Source of the DNA: Bacteroidales bacterium
GTDB taxonomy: Bacteria; Bacteroidota; Bacteroidia; Bacteroidales; UBA932
Assembly: GCA_017617475.1 (NCBI GenBank)
Contig: JAFZWC010000022.1
Coordinates: 30,854-94,853 of the forward strand
Reading direction: 5' to 3'
DNA: 64,000 bases
The notes beneath the pieces are model-generated. The model did not search any database. It saw only the letters and a list, made by a program, of their open reading frames with translations, and had not been told where the DNA came from. This document shows, piece by piece, positions 35,026 through 43,669 of this stretch. The number at the start of each line of letters is the position of its first letter. Within the stretch, counting starts at the first letter, position 1. Made by a program: the position numbers and the translations under genes.

Positions 35026-35946
35026 ATGCCTAATTATCATCTTTGCTTCACCTCTCATAAAGAAGTCTTGTTCAGAGACGAGGAGGATATGAATCATGCT
35101 TTCAACAGCCTTTGCTCCTCTTTGTATAAAACGGACAGCGCTTGTTATGCCTATACGGCAATGTCCGATCATCATCACGGCTGCTACAGAACCAAGGAGC
35201 CGGTAGAACTTATTCGTACTTTTAGGGAGTCACACACTAAGTATATGAATCGGAAGTACAGCCGTTGTGGTTGTTTTGGAGAGCCCGGGGTCTATTGTCA
35301 GGAAATCTCTGGCACCAAGCATTTTATCGCCGCCGTTTCTTATGTATTGAAGAACCCTCCTCATCATGGGGTGGCGACAACGCCTTTTGAATATCCCTTT
35401 TCATCGGCAAATGATTACTTCCGTAAGGAACTGGGGAAAAACGTAGATTCAGAAAGGTTTCTTAACTATCAGGAAATCAAGGCCATCTTACCTAGGAGGG
35501 CCGAATTTGACCCATCGTGGAAAATGGGACGAAAGGGCGTTTTTCTTTCGGGCTCCGTTCTTGACATAGGTGCTGTAGAAACCAATTTCGGAACAGCCCA
35601 GGCCTTCAACTATTATATGGGCCGAAAGAGCGGGGAGGACTGGATTAAGGAGCAGGCCGATGAGAATAACTCCTCGCCCTTCGCGCTGGATAACATTGAA
35701 GCACCTCTAATTAAAACGCACGGTCTTTCTGTGGCCGATTTGCTCCGAAATGAAAAAAGCCGGTTCAGCACAGTGGCCATAACGGATATGGAAGTGTGTT
35801 CGCTGATAGACAAGAAGTATATTCTGGATTATGGAAAGAAGTCGGTATACTTACTGGAAGAAAAAGAGAAACTCGAAATTGCAAACCTTCTCTTTAAGAA
35901 ACACACATTCAACGCGGACCAAATAAAACGTTGTTTGGTTTTATGA
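35026..35946 (+). CDS. Y1 (REP-associated tyrosine-type) transposase with C-terminal extension
   Basis: A 306-residue HUH-endonuclease-like protein. The N-terminal ~135 residues match the Y1 transposase pattern: AMSDHHHGCYRT (His49 and His51 as the HUH pair), a helix with TFRESHTKYMNRKYSR, then FIAAVSYVLKNPPHHG, where Tyr106 is the likely catalytic residue. The tail of about 170 residues is unusual against ~150-200 residues for plain family members. It ends in KLEIANLLFKKHTFNADQIKRCLVL, which looks like a helix-turn-helix of the DnaA-C-terminal type seen in RAYT proteins. Base composition is visibly less GC-rich than its neighbours. It starts 11 bases after the EEP gene and is flanked at a distance by two matching palindromic arrays. 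Confidence 0.78.
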   Translation: MPNYHLCFTSHKEVLFRDEEDMNHAFNSLCSSLYKTDSACYAYTAMSDHHHGCYRTKEPVELIRTFRESHTKYMNRKYSRCGCFGEPGVYCQEISGTKHFIAAVSYVLKNPPHHGVATTPFEYPFSSANDYFRKELGKNVDSERFLNYQEIKAILPRRAEFDPSWKMGRKGVFLSGSVLDIGAVETNFGTAQAFNYYMGRKSGEDWIKEQADENNSSPFALDNIEAPLIKTHGLSVADLLRNEKSRFSTVAITDMEVCSLIDKKYILDYGKKSVYLLEEKEKLEIANLLFKKHTFNADQIKRCLVL

Positions 35947-35968
35947 CCGGACGTGACTGTCTTGGGGG

Positions 35969-36204
35969 CCGCACATACCTGGTATGTACACAAAGACGTT
36001 GTCGGGAGAAGGATTCGATGTACATACCTGTCGAGAAGAGCTCGTTTTGGGCCGATTCGGGGAGGTATGTACAAACGAAAGGCCGTGTTAGGCCGATTCC
36101 GTGTACATACCGGGTATGCGCCCCCCCCTCCGCCGGGAATAAGTGCCTTTTCGGCCCGTGCCAGAGGCCTCTGCAGGGGGAGTACATATCTGGTATGTGC
36201 ACCC
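35969..36204. repeat. Right composite palindromic array (P1-H1-H2-P2-P3)
   Basis: P1, GCACATACCTGGTATGTAC (35971-35989), is identical to left P1. H1 TGTACATACC at 36019-36028, H2 GGTATGTACA at 36064-36073, P2 GTGTACATACCGGGTATGCG at 36101-36120, plus an extra P3 at 36182-36204 (TACATATCTGGTATGTGCA core). Spacings are 48, 45 and 37, against 48, 46 and 37 on the left. A GC-rich inverted repeat, CCCCTCCGC (36125-36133) with GCGGAGGGG (36211-36219), encloses an AGAGGCCTCT palindrome and P3. The whole gap 35947-36302 is this structure plus the galK promoter. Confidence 0.85.
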
Positions 36205-36264
36205 ATCCCCGCGGAGGGGTTGAGCTCCCAGCGCCATGCAAACACAGTATTCCGAAAAATTGCG

Positions 36265-36272
36265 TATATTTG
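36265..36272 (+). promoter_or_regulatory. Bacteroidetes -7 element of galK
   Basis: TATATTTG, exact TAnnTTTG match, 30 bases before ATG 36303. It lies between the right palindromic array and galK. Confidence 0.6.
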
Positions 36273-36302
36273 TATGATTGACACTAAAACAACAACACAG
36301 AC

Positions 36303-37445
36303 ATGAAACAGAAAATCCAGGAAAAATTCAAGACCCTTTTCGGTAAGGAAGGAACCCTTTATATGTCCTCCGGCCGCATCAACCTTATTGGTGAGCATAC
36401 GGACTACAACGGCGGTTATGTGTTCCCCGGCGCCATCAACTTCGGTATTATGGCGGCCATCGAGCCCAACGGAACGGACAAGGTGAAGGTATTCTCCATC
36501 GACTTTGACGAATTGGTGGAATTCGGCCTGCAGGAAGAGGACAAGCCCCAGCAGCAGTGGGCCCGCTATATCTTTGGTGTATGCCGGGAAACCATCAAGC
36601 GCGGCGGCAAGGTGAAGGGCTTCAACGCCGTCTTCGCCGGAGACGTCCCGCTGGGTGCCGGCCTCAGCTCTTCGGCCGCCCTGGAGAGCGTGTTCGCCTT
36701 CGCCATCAACGAGATTAACGGCAACGGAATAGAGAAGTTCGAGCTGGCGAAAATCGGCCAGAGCACGGAACACAACTACTGCGGCGTCAAGTGCGGCATC
36801 ATGGACCAGTTCGCCTCCATCTTCGGCAAGGAAGGTTCCCTGATGCGTCTCAACTGCAAGACGGGTGAGTACAAATATTTCCCCTTCCATCCCAAGGGAT
36901 ACAAGGTGGTGCTCCTGGACACCTGCGTGAAGCACGAGCTGGCCTCCAGCGCCTATAACAAGCGCCGCGAGAGCTGCGAGCGCGCCGCCGCCGCCATCAA
37001 GAAGAACCATCCCGAGGTGGACTTCCTCTCCGACGCCAAGCGCGTATGGCTGGACGAGGTCCGCGACCAGATTCCCCAGGAGGATTTCCTGAGGGCCGAA
37101 TATGTGATCGGCGAGGTCCAGCGCGTGCTGGATGTGTGCGACGCCCTGGAGCGTGACGACTACGAGACCGTGGGTGAAATGATGTACCAGACCCACTTCG
37201 GCCTGAGCCGCCTGTACGAGGTTTCCTGCGAGGAGCTCGATTTCCTGAACAAACTGGCCCGCAAATGCGACGTCACCGGCTCCCGCGTCATGGGCGGCGG
37301 TTTCGGCGGCTGCACCATCAACCTGGTGAAGGAAGAACTGTACGACGCCTTTATCCAGACGGCCACCGAGCAGTTCACCAAGAAGTTCGGCCACGCGCCC
37401 AAGATCTATAACGTAGTTATCAGCGATGGCGCTCGCAAGCTGTAG
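36303..37445 (+). CDS. galK: Galactokinase
   Basis: A 380-residue GHMP kinase that phosphorylates galactose at C1 in the Leloir pathway. The galactokinase signature GRINLIGEHTDYNGGYVFPGAI is at about 22-43. The ATP-binding GHMP motif is PLGAGLSSSAALE (about 116-128), and the C-terminal motif is SRVMGGGFGGCTIN. Full length. The gene overlaps the CpXC gene by 20 bases. Galactose mutarotase (galM) lies 4.7 kb away on the other strand; no galT is present in the window. Confidence 0.96.
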   Translation: MKQKIQEKFKTLFGKEGTLYMSSGRINLIGEHTDYNGGYVFPGAINFGIMAAIEPNGTDKVKVFSIDFDELVEFGLQEEDKPQQQWARYIFGVCRETIKRGGKVKGFNAVFAGDVPLGAGLSSSAALESVFAFAINEINGNGIEKFELAKIGQSTEHNYCGVKCGIMDQFASIFGKEGSLMRLNCKTGEYKYFPFHPKGYKVVLLDTCVKHELASSAYNKRRESCERAAAAIKKNHPEVDFLSDAKRVWLDEVRDQIPQEDFLRAEYVIGEVQRVLDVCDALERDDYETVGEMMYQTHFGLSRLYEVSCEELDFLNKLARKCDVTGSRVMGGGFGGCTINLVKEELYDAFIQTATEQFTKKFGHAPKIYNVVISDGARKL

Positions 37446-38040
37446 CCATTGCGGAAAACAGACGGAGGTAGAAGTCCGTCAGAGTATCAATACCGCCCTT
37501 GACCCGGAACTCAAAGACCGGGTCAGGGACGGTTCCCTGTTTGTGTGGGAATGCCCTTACTGCGGACACCGCAATCTGGCCCGCTACCAGACCCTCTATC
37601 ACGACCCCGACGCCAAGCTGATGGTCTGGCTCCTTCCCGGGGAGGAAACGCCGCCAAAAGCCGTGGAAGAGGCCGTAAAAGAGCTGGACGGTTACACGCT
37701 TAGAAGAGTGCGGGAAGTAGGGGACCTCATAGAGAAGGTGAACATCCGGGACGCCAACCTGGAAGACACCGTGCTGGAAATGTGCAAATGGGTCACCCGC
37801 CGCGAACTGGGTGCCAAGAACCCCGAGGCTGCCGAAGCCCCCTTGCGTTTCCTGCGGCTGGAAGGGGCCGACAACGACCTGGTGCTGGCGCTTCCCCTAA
37901 ACGGTCAGATGCAGGTGCTCAACGTGGGGTTCAACGTGTACGAGGATGCCCGCGGCATCCTGGCCCGCAACCCCGCCGTCAAGCCTGCGGAAGGCTTCGC
38001 GGAAGTCAATCAGGACTGGATAGAACAGTTCTTCCGGTAG
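37426..38040 (+). CDS. CpXC-domain protein
   Basis: A 204-residue cytoplasmic protein with an N-terminal zinc-ribbon-like CpXC domain: CSHCGKQTEVEVRQSINTA and, 35 residues on, WECPYCGHRN, giving two paired-Cys knuckles. The remainder is an unassigned alpha/beta region with no catalytic motif. It overlaps the end of galK by 20 bases, so is probably co-expressed with it. The stop is followed within a few bases by an interspersed repeat. Function of the domain is unknown. Confidence 0.8.
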   Translation: MALASCSHCGKQTEVEVRQSINTALDPELKDRVRDGSLFVWECPYCGHRNLARYQTLYHDPDAKLMVWLLPGEETPPKAVEEAVKELDGYTLRRVREVGDLIEKVNIRDANLEDTVLEMCKWVTRRELGAKNPEAAEAPLRFLRLEGADNDLVLALPLNGQMQVLNVGFNVYEDARGILARNPAVKPAEGFAEVNQDWIEQFFR

Positions 38041-38045
38041 CCCCC

Positions 38046-38080
38046 TTGTCCTTCTGAGGCCGGAGGCCGAAGAATCTCCT
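38046..38080 (+). repeat. Interspersed palindromic repeat, copy 6
   Basis: TTGTCCTTCTGAGGCC ... GAAGAATCTCCT with an inner GGCCGGAGGCC palindrome. It fills the gap between convergent genes and overlaps the stop codon of the minus-strand gene that follows. Confidence 0.85.
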
Positions 38081-41000
38081 AGATATCAAAACTAAGGATC
38101 AGCGAAACCGAATAGGGTTTCTTCTGGTTCATTTTGTCGTAGACGCTTCCTCCCAGCCAGGAGAAAGAGACGCCCAGTTTGGTGTCCATGGAAAGGAAGA
38201 AGATCTGTCCCATGTCGGCCACCAGATCGGCTCCGGCGCTCCACAGAAAGTCCTTTCCCAGGCCCGTATAATCGGCATGCGGAGTAAGCAGGAAATGACG
38301 GATATATCCCAGTACGGGAATGGACAGGTCGCCCAGGAAGATGGGAATGGCATAGTCGGCCGACACCTTCCACTGAGTGCGGTATGAGGCCGAAACAATG
38401 GAATGGGAACCGGAGTCAAAGCCCCGGGGCAGAACCCGGATGCTGTAGTCTCCGAACGGGGCGTCTCCCAGCTGGTGCTGGATGGTTCCCGTGAGCTTGA
38501 GGCCCTGTGTGCGCCACAGGCCGGGAAAATAAGCATAGGTATAACCGAACACCACCGGGCGGAAATGGGAGAAACTCCAGGGACGCAGGGTGGCACCGGC
38601 TTCGGCGCCCACACCCCAGCGGGGATACACCATGGACTTGGCGGTGGGCATTACCAAATATCCGCGGGCCGACGCCGTCAGGCTTTGCGCATATACGTCC
38701 CGGTGCTCCTTCTCCATGCCGGAAACAGAGAACAGGCCGGGAAGAGCCGTGTTCCACTGGGACGTGGTGTACTGCACGGGGTCCAGACCATAAACATGGT
38801 TGGAGAAAGAGTACCGGACTTGCGGTATAAAGCCGTACAGAAGCCCGCCTTTCCGGGAAGAGAGCGGGATGTAAGCCTTAACGTGGCCGCTCAGCAGAGG
38901 AACACCCCTTAAATCGGAGGAATGGGAGCGGCTCTTATAGACGGGGGTTACTATCTCCGTATAAGTGTACTGGCGGGCTTGGCGGTCTCCGAAGTCCAGC
39001 TGGGCCTCGAGCACCGGATACAGGCCGGTATAGGTGACTTTGGAGTGGAATGCGCCCCGCCAGCCCTTGTCCTGGTCCGGATTGGGATGGATGGCCACGC
39101 CGGCCTGTCCATAAAAAGTTCCCAGCGTGTTTTGGATAAAGCCGGTCACGCCCGGAGAGATATTCTCATAAGCCAGGTCAAAGGAATCGTGCATAATGGC
39201 GTCCGCGTTGACGTAAAGGGGCAGCCAGGTATGCAGCTGCAGCGGATGCGCCAGCTTGAAATAGCGTTTGGGGGCCGATAAAGGAATCTCCTGCGTGAGA
39301 TCGGGAGCCGGTCCCAGGGCGCGCTCCTGCTCCGTAATGGCGTCTTCAATCACATAGGTATGGAGGTCTGTAAAGTTCACCTCCTTGGGCTCCAGGGCGT
39401 TTGCCGGTATGGAGAACACCAGTTTGCCGTCCCGCGTTTGAGAGACGCAGTAAAGCTCATCTTCTGCCCGGCAGAAGTCCGTGGCGCCATAATGCGTATT
39501 GGTGAGCTGGGAAAGCCGGCCGTCGGCCAAGGAATAGCGGTACAGTTCGTTCACGCCCGTGCGGTCGGAAACCCATTCCAGGCAGCCTTCTCCGCTTTCC
39601 AGATTCACCAGTTTCTGATGGGAAGGCGCCAGCACCGTTTCCCACTGGCCGGAAGGAAGGGCCCGATAAATGCCGTAACCATCCATGGAAACGCCGGCGC
39701 AATAAACAACCTCGCCCTGCCAGGCGCTCTCGGTGAGCTGGATGCCCTCAGGGGCTTCCTGGCGTTGGAGCAGGGCGCCGTCATCGGCCGATAAAACCAC
39801 CAGATAAGTCTCTCCGGAAGTGGCGTATTCCGCCATGGCCAGGGCGTTGCCGTCGGCCGAAGGCTGGGGGTTGAAGTATCGCTTTCCCTTCGCCAGGTCC
39901 CGTACCTTGCGGGTTTTCAGGTCCATGAAGCGGACGGGCGAGGAACCGGAAAGGTCCCAGCGGAGGTCGGACCTGGTTTCGCTCCAGTAAAGCCGCTGCC
40001 GCACAGGATCATAGGTTAGGCGCGAGGAAGAAGCGGAGAACCGCCGCTCAGCCTTTACCTTGCCGTCCCGGATGCTCACCAGCTCGCGGGTGCGCAGATA
40101 GCCTTCCCGCAGGGCATACAGGGTGCCGTCAATCCAACGGAGGGAAGAGAAGGTGAGCGGGAAACTTTCGGCCGATGTGACGGGCTGCAGATTCAGGAAG
40201 GGAGCGCGGGCCTGGTCGTCGGCCCTCCAGGCGTCGTTGAAAGCATGCATCACATCCTGGAAGCTGGCGTTGGCCTTTTTGCCCGAATACAGCCGGATAT
40301 ACTTTTTATAATTGTAGGGAGCGAACAGCCAGGGTTTTTTCACCTGGATTTCGAGACCGTCTTGCGTAAAGAGGGGCCGGTTGTACAGATAACGGGTGCC
40401 GGCCATGAGCATATAGCCGGACTTGTAGTGGTCCGGGGCGAAGTATTTGTAGGACCCCTTGCTCCAGCGGGTGAGGTTTCTCCAGTCTCCCTGGTCGAAA
40501 GCCACGCGCATATAACCCAGGAAATCGGCCGTGCGGGCCCGTGTGCCATAGGCCAGACCTGTTTCGGCGGCCACAGCGTCGCCTTCTCCGCGGATACTCG
40601 CCAAATAGACCTGCCAGGCCAGCGGAGTGGCACCCTGGCCTATTACGTAAGAAAGTCCCTTGACCAGACCGGCGCTTTCCAGCTTCTCCAGCTGGGCCTG
40701 GTGGCGGGGTTCATGGGCGGCCAGCTGGACCGGCCAGGCCACCGGGTCTGAGCCGTAGGGTTCCGGGGTGGTGAAAAAGTCCATCCTCACCGGGGCATAG
40801 CCCACGGAGCCGTTGGAATAAACATGATGTGTATGCAGCACAACGGGCATCTTCTTTGCCCATCTCCCGCTCTGGGGAATGTGGCCGACACTGCGGCCCA
40901 GCGGTTCGCGGAACTGTTCCAGAAGGCGGGCATAGCTGCGGGCCAGGGAATCGGCCCCTTCCGGGTAGATGATTTTGTAATAAGGACTTTCCACGGAGTA

Positions 41001-41102
41001 CCAGTGGAGGTAGCCCGGGTCCGTGCCCGATATGAAGAACTGCCCTTTTGCGCTGAAAGAAACGGCCGCAAGGACTATGAGTGACAAAACGAACTTTCTC
41101 AT
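38079..41102 (-). CDS. Exported beta-propeller protein with N-terminal HExxH metalloprotease-like domain
   Basis: A 1007-residue exported protein (signal peptide to SAKGQ). The N-terminal domain has HEPRH (residues 130-134, in QLAAHEPRHQAQLEK), an HExxH zinc motif as in gluzincin metallopeptidases. Residues of about 310-600 contain repeated propeller-like blades of the TolB type (FNPQPSADGNALAMAEY, LEWVSDRTGVNELYRYSLADGRLSQLTNT). The C-terminal third is a beta-barrel-like region (LSGHVKAYIPLSSRKGG, VSASYRTQWKVSADYAIPIFL). I recognise the architecture as a conserved Bacteroidetes hypothetical family; substrate and activity are unproven. The C-terminus suggests outer-membrane anchoring. Confidence 0.7.
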   Translation of the reverse strand: MRKFVLSLIVLAAVSFSAKGQFFISGTDPGYLHWYSVESPYYKIIYPEGADSLARSYARLLEQFREPLGRSVGHIPQSGRWAKKMPVVLHTHHVYSNGSVGYAPVRMDFFTTPEPYGSDPVAWPVQLAAHEPRHQAQLEKLESAGLVKGLSYVIGQGATPLAWQVYLASIRGEGDAVAAETGLAYGTRARTADFLGYMRVAFDQGDWRNLTRWSKGSYKYFAPDHYKSGYMLMAGTRYLYNRPLFTQDGLEIQVKKPWLFAPYNYKKYIRLYSGKKANASFQDVMHAFNDAWRADDQARAPFLNLQPVTSAESFPLTFSSLRWIDGTLYALREGYLRTRELVSIRDGKVKAERRFSASSSRLTYDPVRQRLYWSETRSDLRWDLSGSSPVRFMDLKTRKVRDLAKGKRYFNPQPSADGNALAMAEYATSGETYLVVLSADDGALLQRQEAPEGIQLTESAWQGEVVYCAGVSMDGYGIYRALPSGQWETVLAPSHQKLVNLESGEGCLEWVSDRTGVNELYRYSLADGRLSQLTNTHYGATDFCRAEDELYCVSQTRDGKLVFSIPANALEPKEVNFTDLHTYVIEDAITEQERALGPAPDLTQEIPLSAPKRYFKLAHPLQLHTWLPLYVNADAIMHDSFDLAYENISPGVTGFIQNTLGTFYGQAGVAIHPNPDQDKGWRGAFHSKVTYTGLYPVLEAQLDFGDRQARQYTYTEIVTPVYKSRSHSSDLRGVPLLSGHVKAYIPLSSRKGGLLYGFIPQVRYSFSNHVYGLDPVQYTTSQWNTALPGLFSVSGMEKEHRDVYAQSLTASARGYLVMPTAKSMVYPRWGVGAEAGATLRPWSFSHFRPVVFGYTYAYFPGLWRTQGLKLTGTIQHQLGDAPFGDYSIRVLPRGFDSGSHSIVSASYRTQWKVSADYAIPIFLGDLSIPVLGYIRHFLLTPHADYTGLGKDFLWSAGADLVADMGQIFFLSMDTKLGVSFSWLGGSVYDKMNQKKPYSVSLILSFDI

Positions 41103-41110
41103 AATCGGTG

Positions 41111-41118
41111 CAAAAATA
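41111..41118 (-). promoter_or_regulatory. Bacteroidetes -7 element of the 38079-41102 gene
   Basis: TATTTTTG on the minus strand, eight bases before the ATG at 41102. It stands back to back with the element at 41131-41138 for the divergent gene. Confidence 0.5.
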
Positions 41119-41130
41119 GCGAAAAAACCG

Positions 41131-41138
41131 TAAATTTG
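41131..41138 (+). promoter_or_regulatory. Bacteroidetes -7 element, near-leaderless start
   Basis: TAAATTTG, exact TAnnTTTG match. Six bases separate it from ATG 41145, the same gap as at coaX and the GT4 gene. Confidence 0.6.
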
Positions 41139-41144
41139 TGTAGT

Positions 41145-42101
41145 ATGAGAACACGATTAGGCATAGGTTTTCTGCTGGCCCTGGCGCTCTCCTGCGGCCA
41201 GCCCAAAAAGCAGGCTCCGCAAGCTCCTGCCACGCGGGAATTCCCCATGGCGGAAATCCCCATGATGATTACCGAACCCGAGCAGCGGGCCGATTGGGTA
41301 GCCCTGCATTTCTGGGACCCGTTCACCCAGGCCGACAAGCTCTATTTCTGCGATTCCGTCACCGTCAACGGCGTTGACGCCGACAAGCTGGAGCAGCAGG
41401 TGGGGCTGTTTGCGTCCATCCTGCAGCAGATTTCCATCCCGGCGGGCCAGGAGGCCATGAAAGCCGCTTTCGGGCGCCTGGAAGCCTTCCAGAAAGCCCA
41501 GCCGGAGGGCAACGTCTTTGCTCGCACGTCGGCCCTTATTTCCCGCTATTTCTACGACCCCAATTCCCCCGTCCGCAACGAGGACCTATACCTTCCTTAC
41601 GTCTCGCTTATGGCGGCTTCCGACCTGGTGAGTGACGAGGAAAAAAGACAGTATGCCTGGGACGCCAAGGTGTGCTCGCTCAATCAGACGGGCACCCCCG
41701 CGGCCGATTTTACCTTCGTGGACACCGCCGGCCGCCGCCGTACGCTGTATGGCATCCAGGCCGACTATACCCTGCTCATCTTCGGCAACCCCGACTGCAA
41801 CGCCTGCCGGGAAATCATGGAGCAGATGGCCGCCTCGCCGGAGATATCGGCCCTCATTGCCAGCGGCCGGCTCAAGGTGGCAGACGTGTATATTGACGAG
41901 GATCTTGACTTGTGGAAGGAGAAGAAAGACACTTATCCCAAGGAATGGATCAACGGATACGACCCGGACTTCGTCATCCGCACAGACCGCCTGTATGCCG
42001 TCCGCGCCGTTCCGTCGCTCTATCTGCTGGATAAAAAGAAGAACGTCCTCATGAAGGACGCTCTTCCGGAATATGTTCTGAATGCTCTTACGCTGCTTTA
42101 G
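41145..42101 (+). CDS. DUF5106-type thioredoxin-fold lipoprotein
   Basis: A 318-residue lipoprotein (lipobox Cys in LALALSCGQPKKQ). The N-terminal half (about 25-180) fits the DUF5106 domain that precedes thioredoxin-like domains in Bacteroidetes. The C-terminal half is a thioredoxin fold: TGTPAADFTFVDTAGRR, then LLIFGNPDCNACREIM with a CxxC redox pair (Cys-Asn-Ala-Cys), and AVPSLYLLDKKKNVLMKDA. The likely role is a periplasmic thiol-disulfide reductase or isomerase. ATG 41145 is chosen because a -7 element sits six bases upstream. Its 3' end overlaps the convergent galM stop by four bases. Confidence 0.82.
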   Translation: MRTRLGIGFLLALALSCGQPKKQAPQAPATREFPMAEIPMMITEPEQRADWVALHFWDPFTQADKLYFCDSVTVNGVDADKLEQQVGLFASILQQISIPAGQEAMKAAFGRLEAFQKAQPEGNVFARTSALISRYFYDPNSPVRNEDLYLPYVSLMAASDLVSDEEKRQYAWDAKVCSLNQTGTPAADFTFVDTAGRRRTLYGIQADYTLLIFGNPDCNACREIMEQMAASPEISALIASGRLKVADVYIDEDLDLWKEKKDTYPKEWINGYDPDFVIRTDRLYAVRAVPSLYLLDKKKNVLMKDALPEYVLNALTLL

Positions 42102-43141
42102 TCAAAAGCCCAGATAATAGCTTCTTCCATCACCTCCCCGGGACGCAGGACCGTGGAGGCGAAGCCGGGCTGGTTGGGGGCGTCGGGGCAATGCTGGCAT
42201 TCGATGGCCACGGCGTCGTAGTCTTCGTAAACATGACCGTTCTTGCCTTCCGGGCAGCCCTTGAGCCAGTTTCCGGTATAAATCTGTACGGCGGGCTGGG
42301 TGGTCAGGACCTCCAGGTGACGGCCGCTCACGGGGCCCCACAGTTCGGCTGCCGTGCTCAGCTGGCCGGGCATGGCGCCGTCAATGAGATAGCAGTTGTC
42401 GTATCCCTTGCCGTATTTGAGGGCGGGGAAATCGGCCTTGATATCCTGGCCGATGGGCTTGGCTTCCACAAAGTCCATGGGCGTTCCGGCCACGTCTTCG
42501 GGTTCTCCCAGCGGGATAAGCGTTTCGTCGGTGGGGAGATACTGGGAGGCGTTGAGTTCCAGTTTGTGGTTAAGCACGCTGCCGGAGCCTTCTCCGTCCA
42601 GGTTGAAGTAAACGTGGTTGGTAAGGTTCACCACCGTGGGCTTGTCGGCCTCGGCCGTAAGGATGAGCTTGAGGGAATTGTCTTCCCCCCAGGTGTAATG
42701 CGCCACGGCCTTCAGGTTGCCGGGATATCCGGCCTCGCCGTCTTCGGAGAAATACATAAACTCCACGGAATCGCCTTCCACGCGGCTCTCCCAAACCTGG
42801 TTCTGGAAGCCATTGGGGCCGCCGTGCAGGTGGTTGGGGCCGTTATTCACGGGAAGCGTGTATTCCACGCCGTCCAGCGTGAACTTGCCCTTGGCAATGC
42901 GGTTGGCATAGCGGCCGGGTACCTTTCCGGAGCAGGGGCCGTCGGCCATATAGTCCATGGCGTTTTTGTAGCCGATGACAACGTCGGCCAGTTTGCCGGC
43001 CTTGTCCGGCACCACTACGGACACGATGCCCGCACCCAGGCTGGACAGTTGAACATACGCGCCCGAGGCGTTTTTAAGGGTGTACAGGAAGATTTCCTTT
43101 CCGTCGGGCGTCTTGCCCCAGAGTTCTTTGGTTATGGCCAT
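42098..43141 (-). CDS. galM: Galactose mutarotase (aldose 1-epimerase)
   Basis: A 347-residue enzyme interconverting alpha and beta anomers of galactose. ATG 43141 (MAITKELWGKTPDG) is preferred to an in-frame codon 33 bases upstream that overlaps folA. Motifs: GRYANRIAKGKFTLDG, NNGPNHLHGGPNGF (catalytic His), LTNHVYFNLDGEG (second His) and VAIECQHCPDAPNQ with the catalytic Glu near the C-terminus. It ends the minus-strand run thyA-folA-galM; folA stops five bases before its start. This follows the sugar pathway begun by galK. Confidence 0.93.
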   Translation of the reverse strand: MAITKELWGKTPDGKEIFLYTLKNASGAYVQLSSLGAGIVSVVVPDKAGKLADVVIGYKNAMDYMADGPCSGKVPGRYANRIAKGKFTLDGVEYTLPVNNGPNHLHGGPNGFQNQVWESRVEGDSVEFMYFSEDGEAGYPGNLKAVAHYTWGEDNSLKLILTAEADKPTVVNLTNHVYFNLDGEGSGSVLNHKLELNASQYLPTDETLIPLGEPEDVAGTPMDFVEAKPIGQDIKADFPALKYGKGYDNCYLIDGAMPGQLSTAAELWGPVSGRHLEVLTTQPAVQIYTGNWLKGCPEGKNGHVYEDYDAVAIECQHCPDAPNQPGFASTVLRPGEVMEEAIIWAFD

Positions 43142-43145
43142 AGCG

Positions 43146-43640
43146 CTATTTTTTGTGGTAGATGACAAATTCAAAGGAGTAACCGGTTTCCGGGTCTACG
43201 TGGGTTTCGGAGGTGCTTTCGCGCTCCCACACCGCGGGGTCAATCTCGGGGAAGAAGACATCGGCCTCCGTGAGCACCGTGTGCACGTGGGTGATGTAGA
43301 GCTTGTCCATGTCCGGCATGGCGGCCCGGTATACGGATGCGCCGCCCATGACGAAGCACTTCTCCGCGCCCGTGGCTTCGGCCTCTTTGTAAGCCTCGTC
43401 GAAGGAGTAGACGCAGGTTACCTCCGGGATATCCTCGCCGCCCAGGTTAAGGACAATGTTCTTGCGTCCCTTCAGGGGGCGGAAAGGCAGGGAGAAATAG
43501 GTGGTCCGGCCCATGATTACGGGGTATCCCCGGGTGGTTTCCTTGAAATACTTCAAATCTTCCGAAATATGCCACGGAAGGTTGTTCTTGATGCCGATGC
43601 CCCAGTTATCGGCCACGGCGACTATTAGACATTTTTCCAT
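43146..43640 (-). CDS. folA: Dihydrofolate reductase
   Basis: A 164-residue NADPH-dependent reductase of dihydrofolate. ATG 43640 (MEKCLIVAVADNWGIG) is the true start; the open frame further upstream is read-through of an interspersed repeat (CHSERSEES). Motifs: NNLPWHISEDLKYFK with the active-site acid, PVIMGRTTYFSLP for NADPH binding, and VMGGASVYRAAMP. It lies 64 bases after thyA, which produces its substrate, with only a repeat between them; galM follows five bases later. Confidence 0.94.
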   Translation of the reverse strand: MEKCLIVAVADNWGIGIKNNLPWHISEDLKYFKETTRGYPVIMGRTTYFSLPFRPLKGRKNIVLNLGGEDIPEVTCVYSFDEAYKEAEATGAEKCFVMGGASVYRAAMPDMDKLYITHVHTVLTEADVFFPEIDPAVWERESTSETHVDPETGYSFEFVIYHKK

Positions 43641-43669
43641 AGATTCAGACTTTGAATGCTTCGTTTCCA

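Noticed and set aside
33662..36204. CRISPR array
   Set aside because: The motifs are palindromes and inverted half sites with unequal spacing, not direct repeats with uniform spacers; no cas gene is present.
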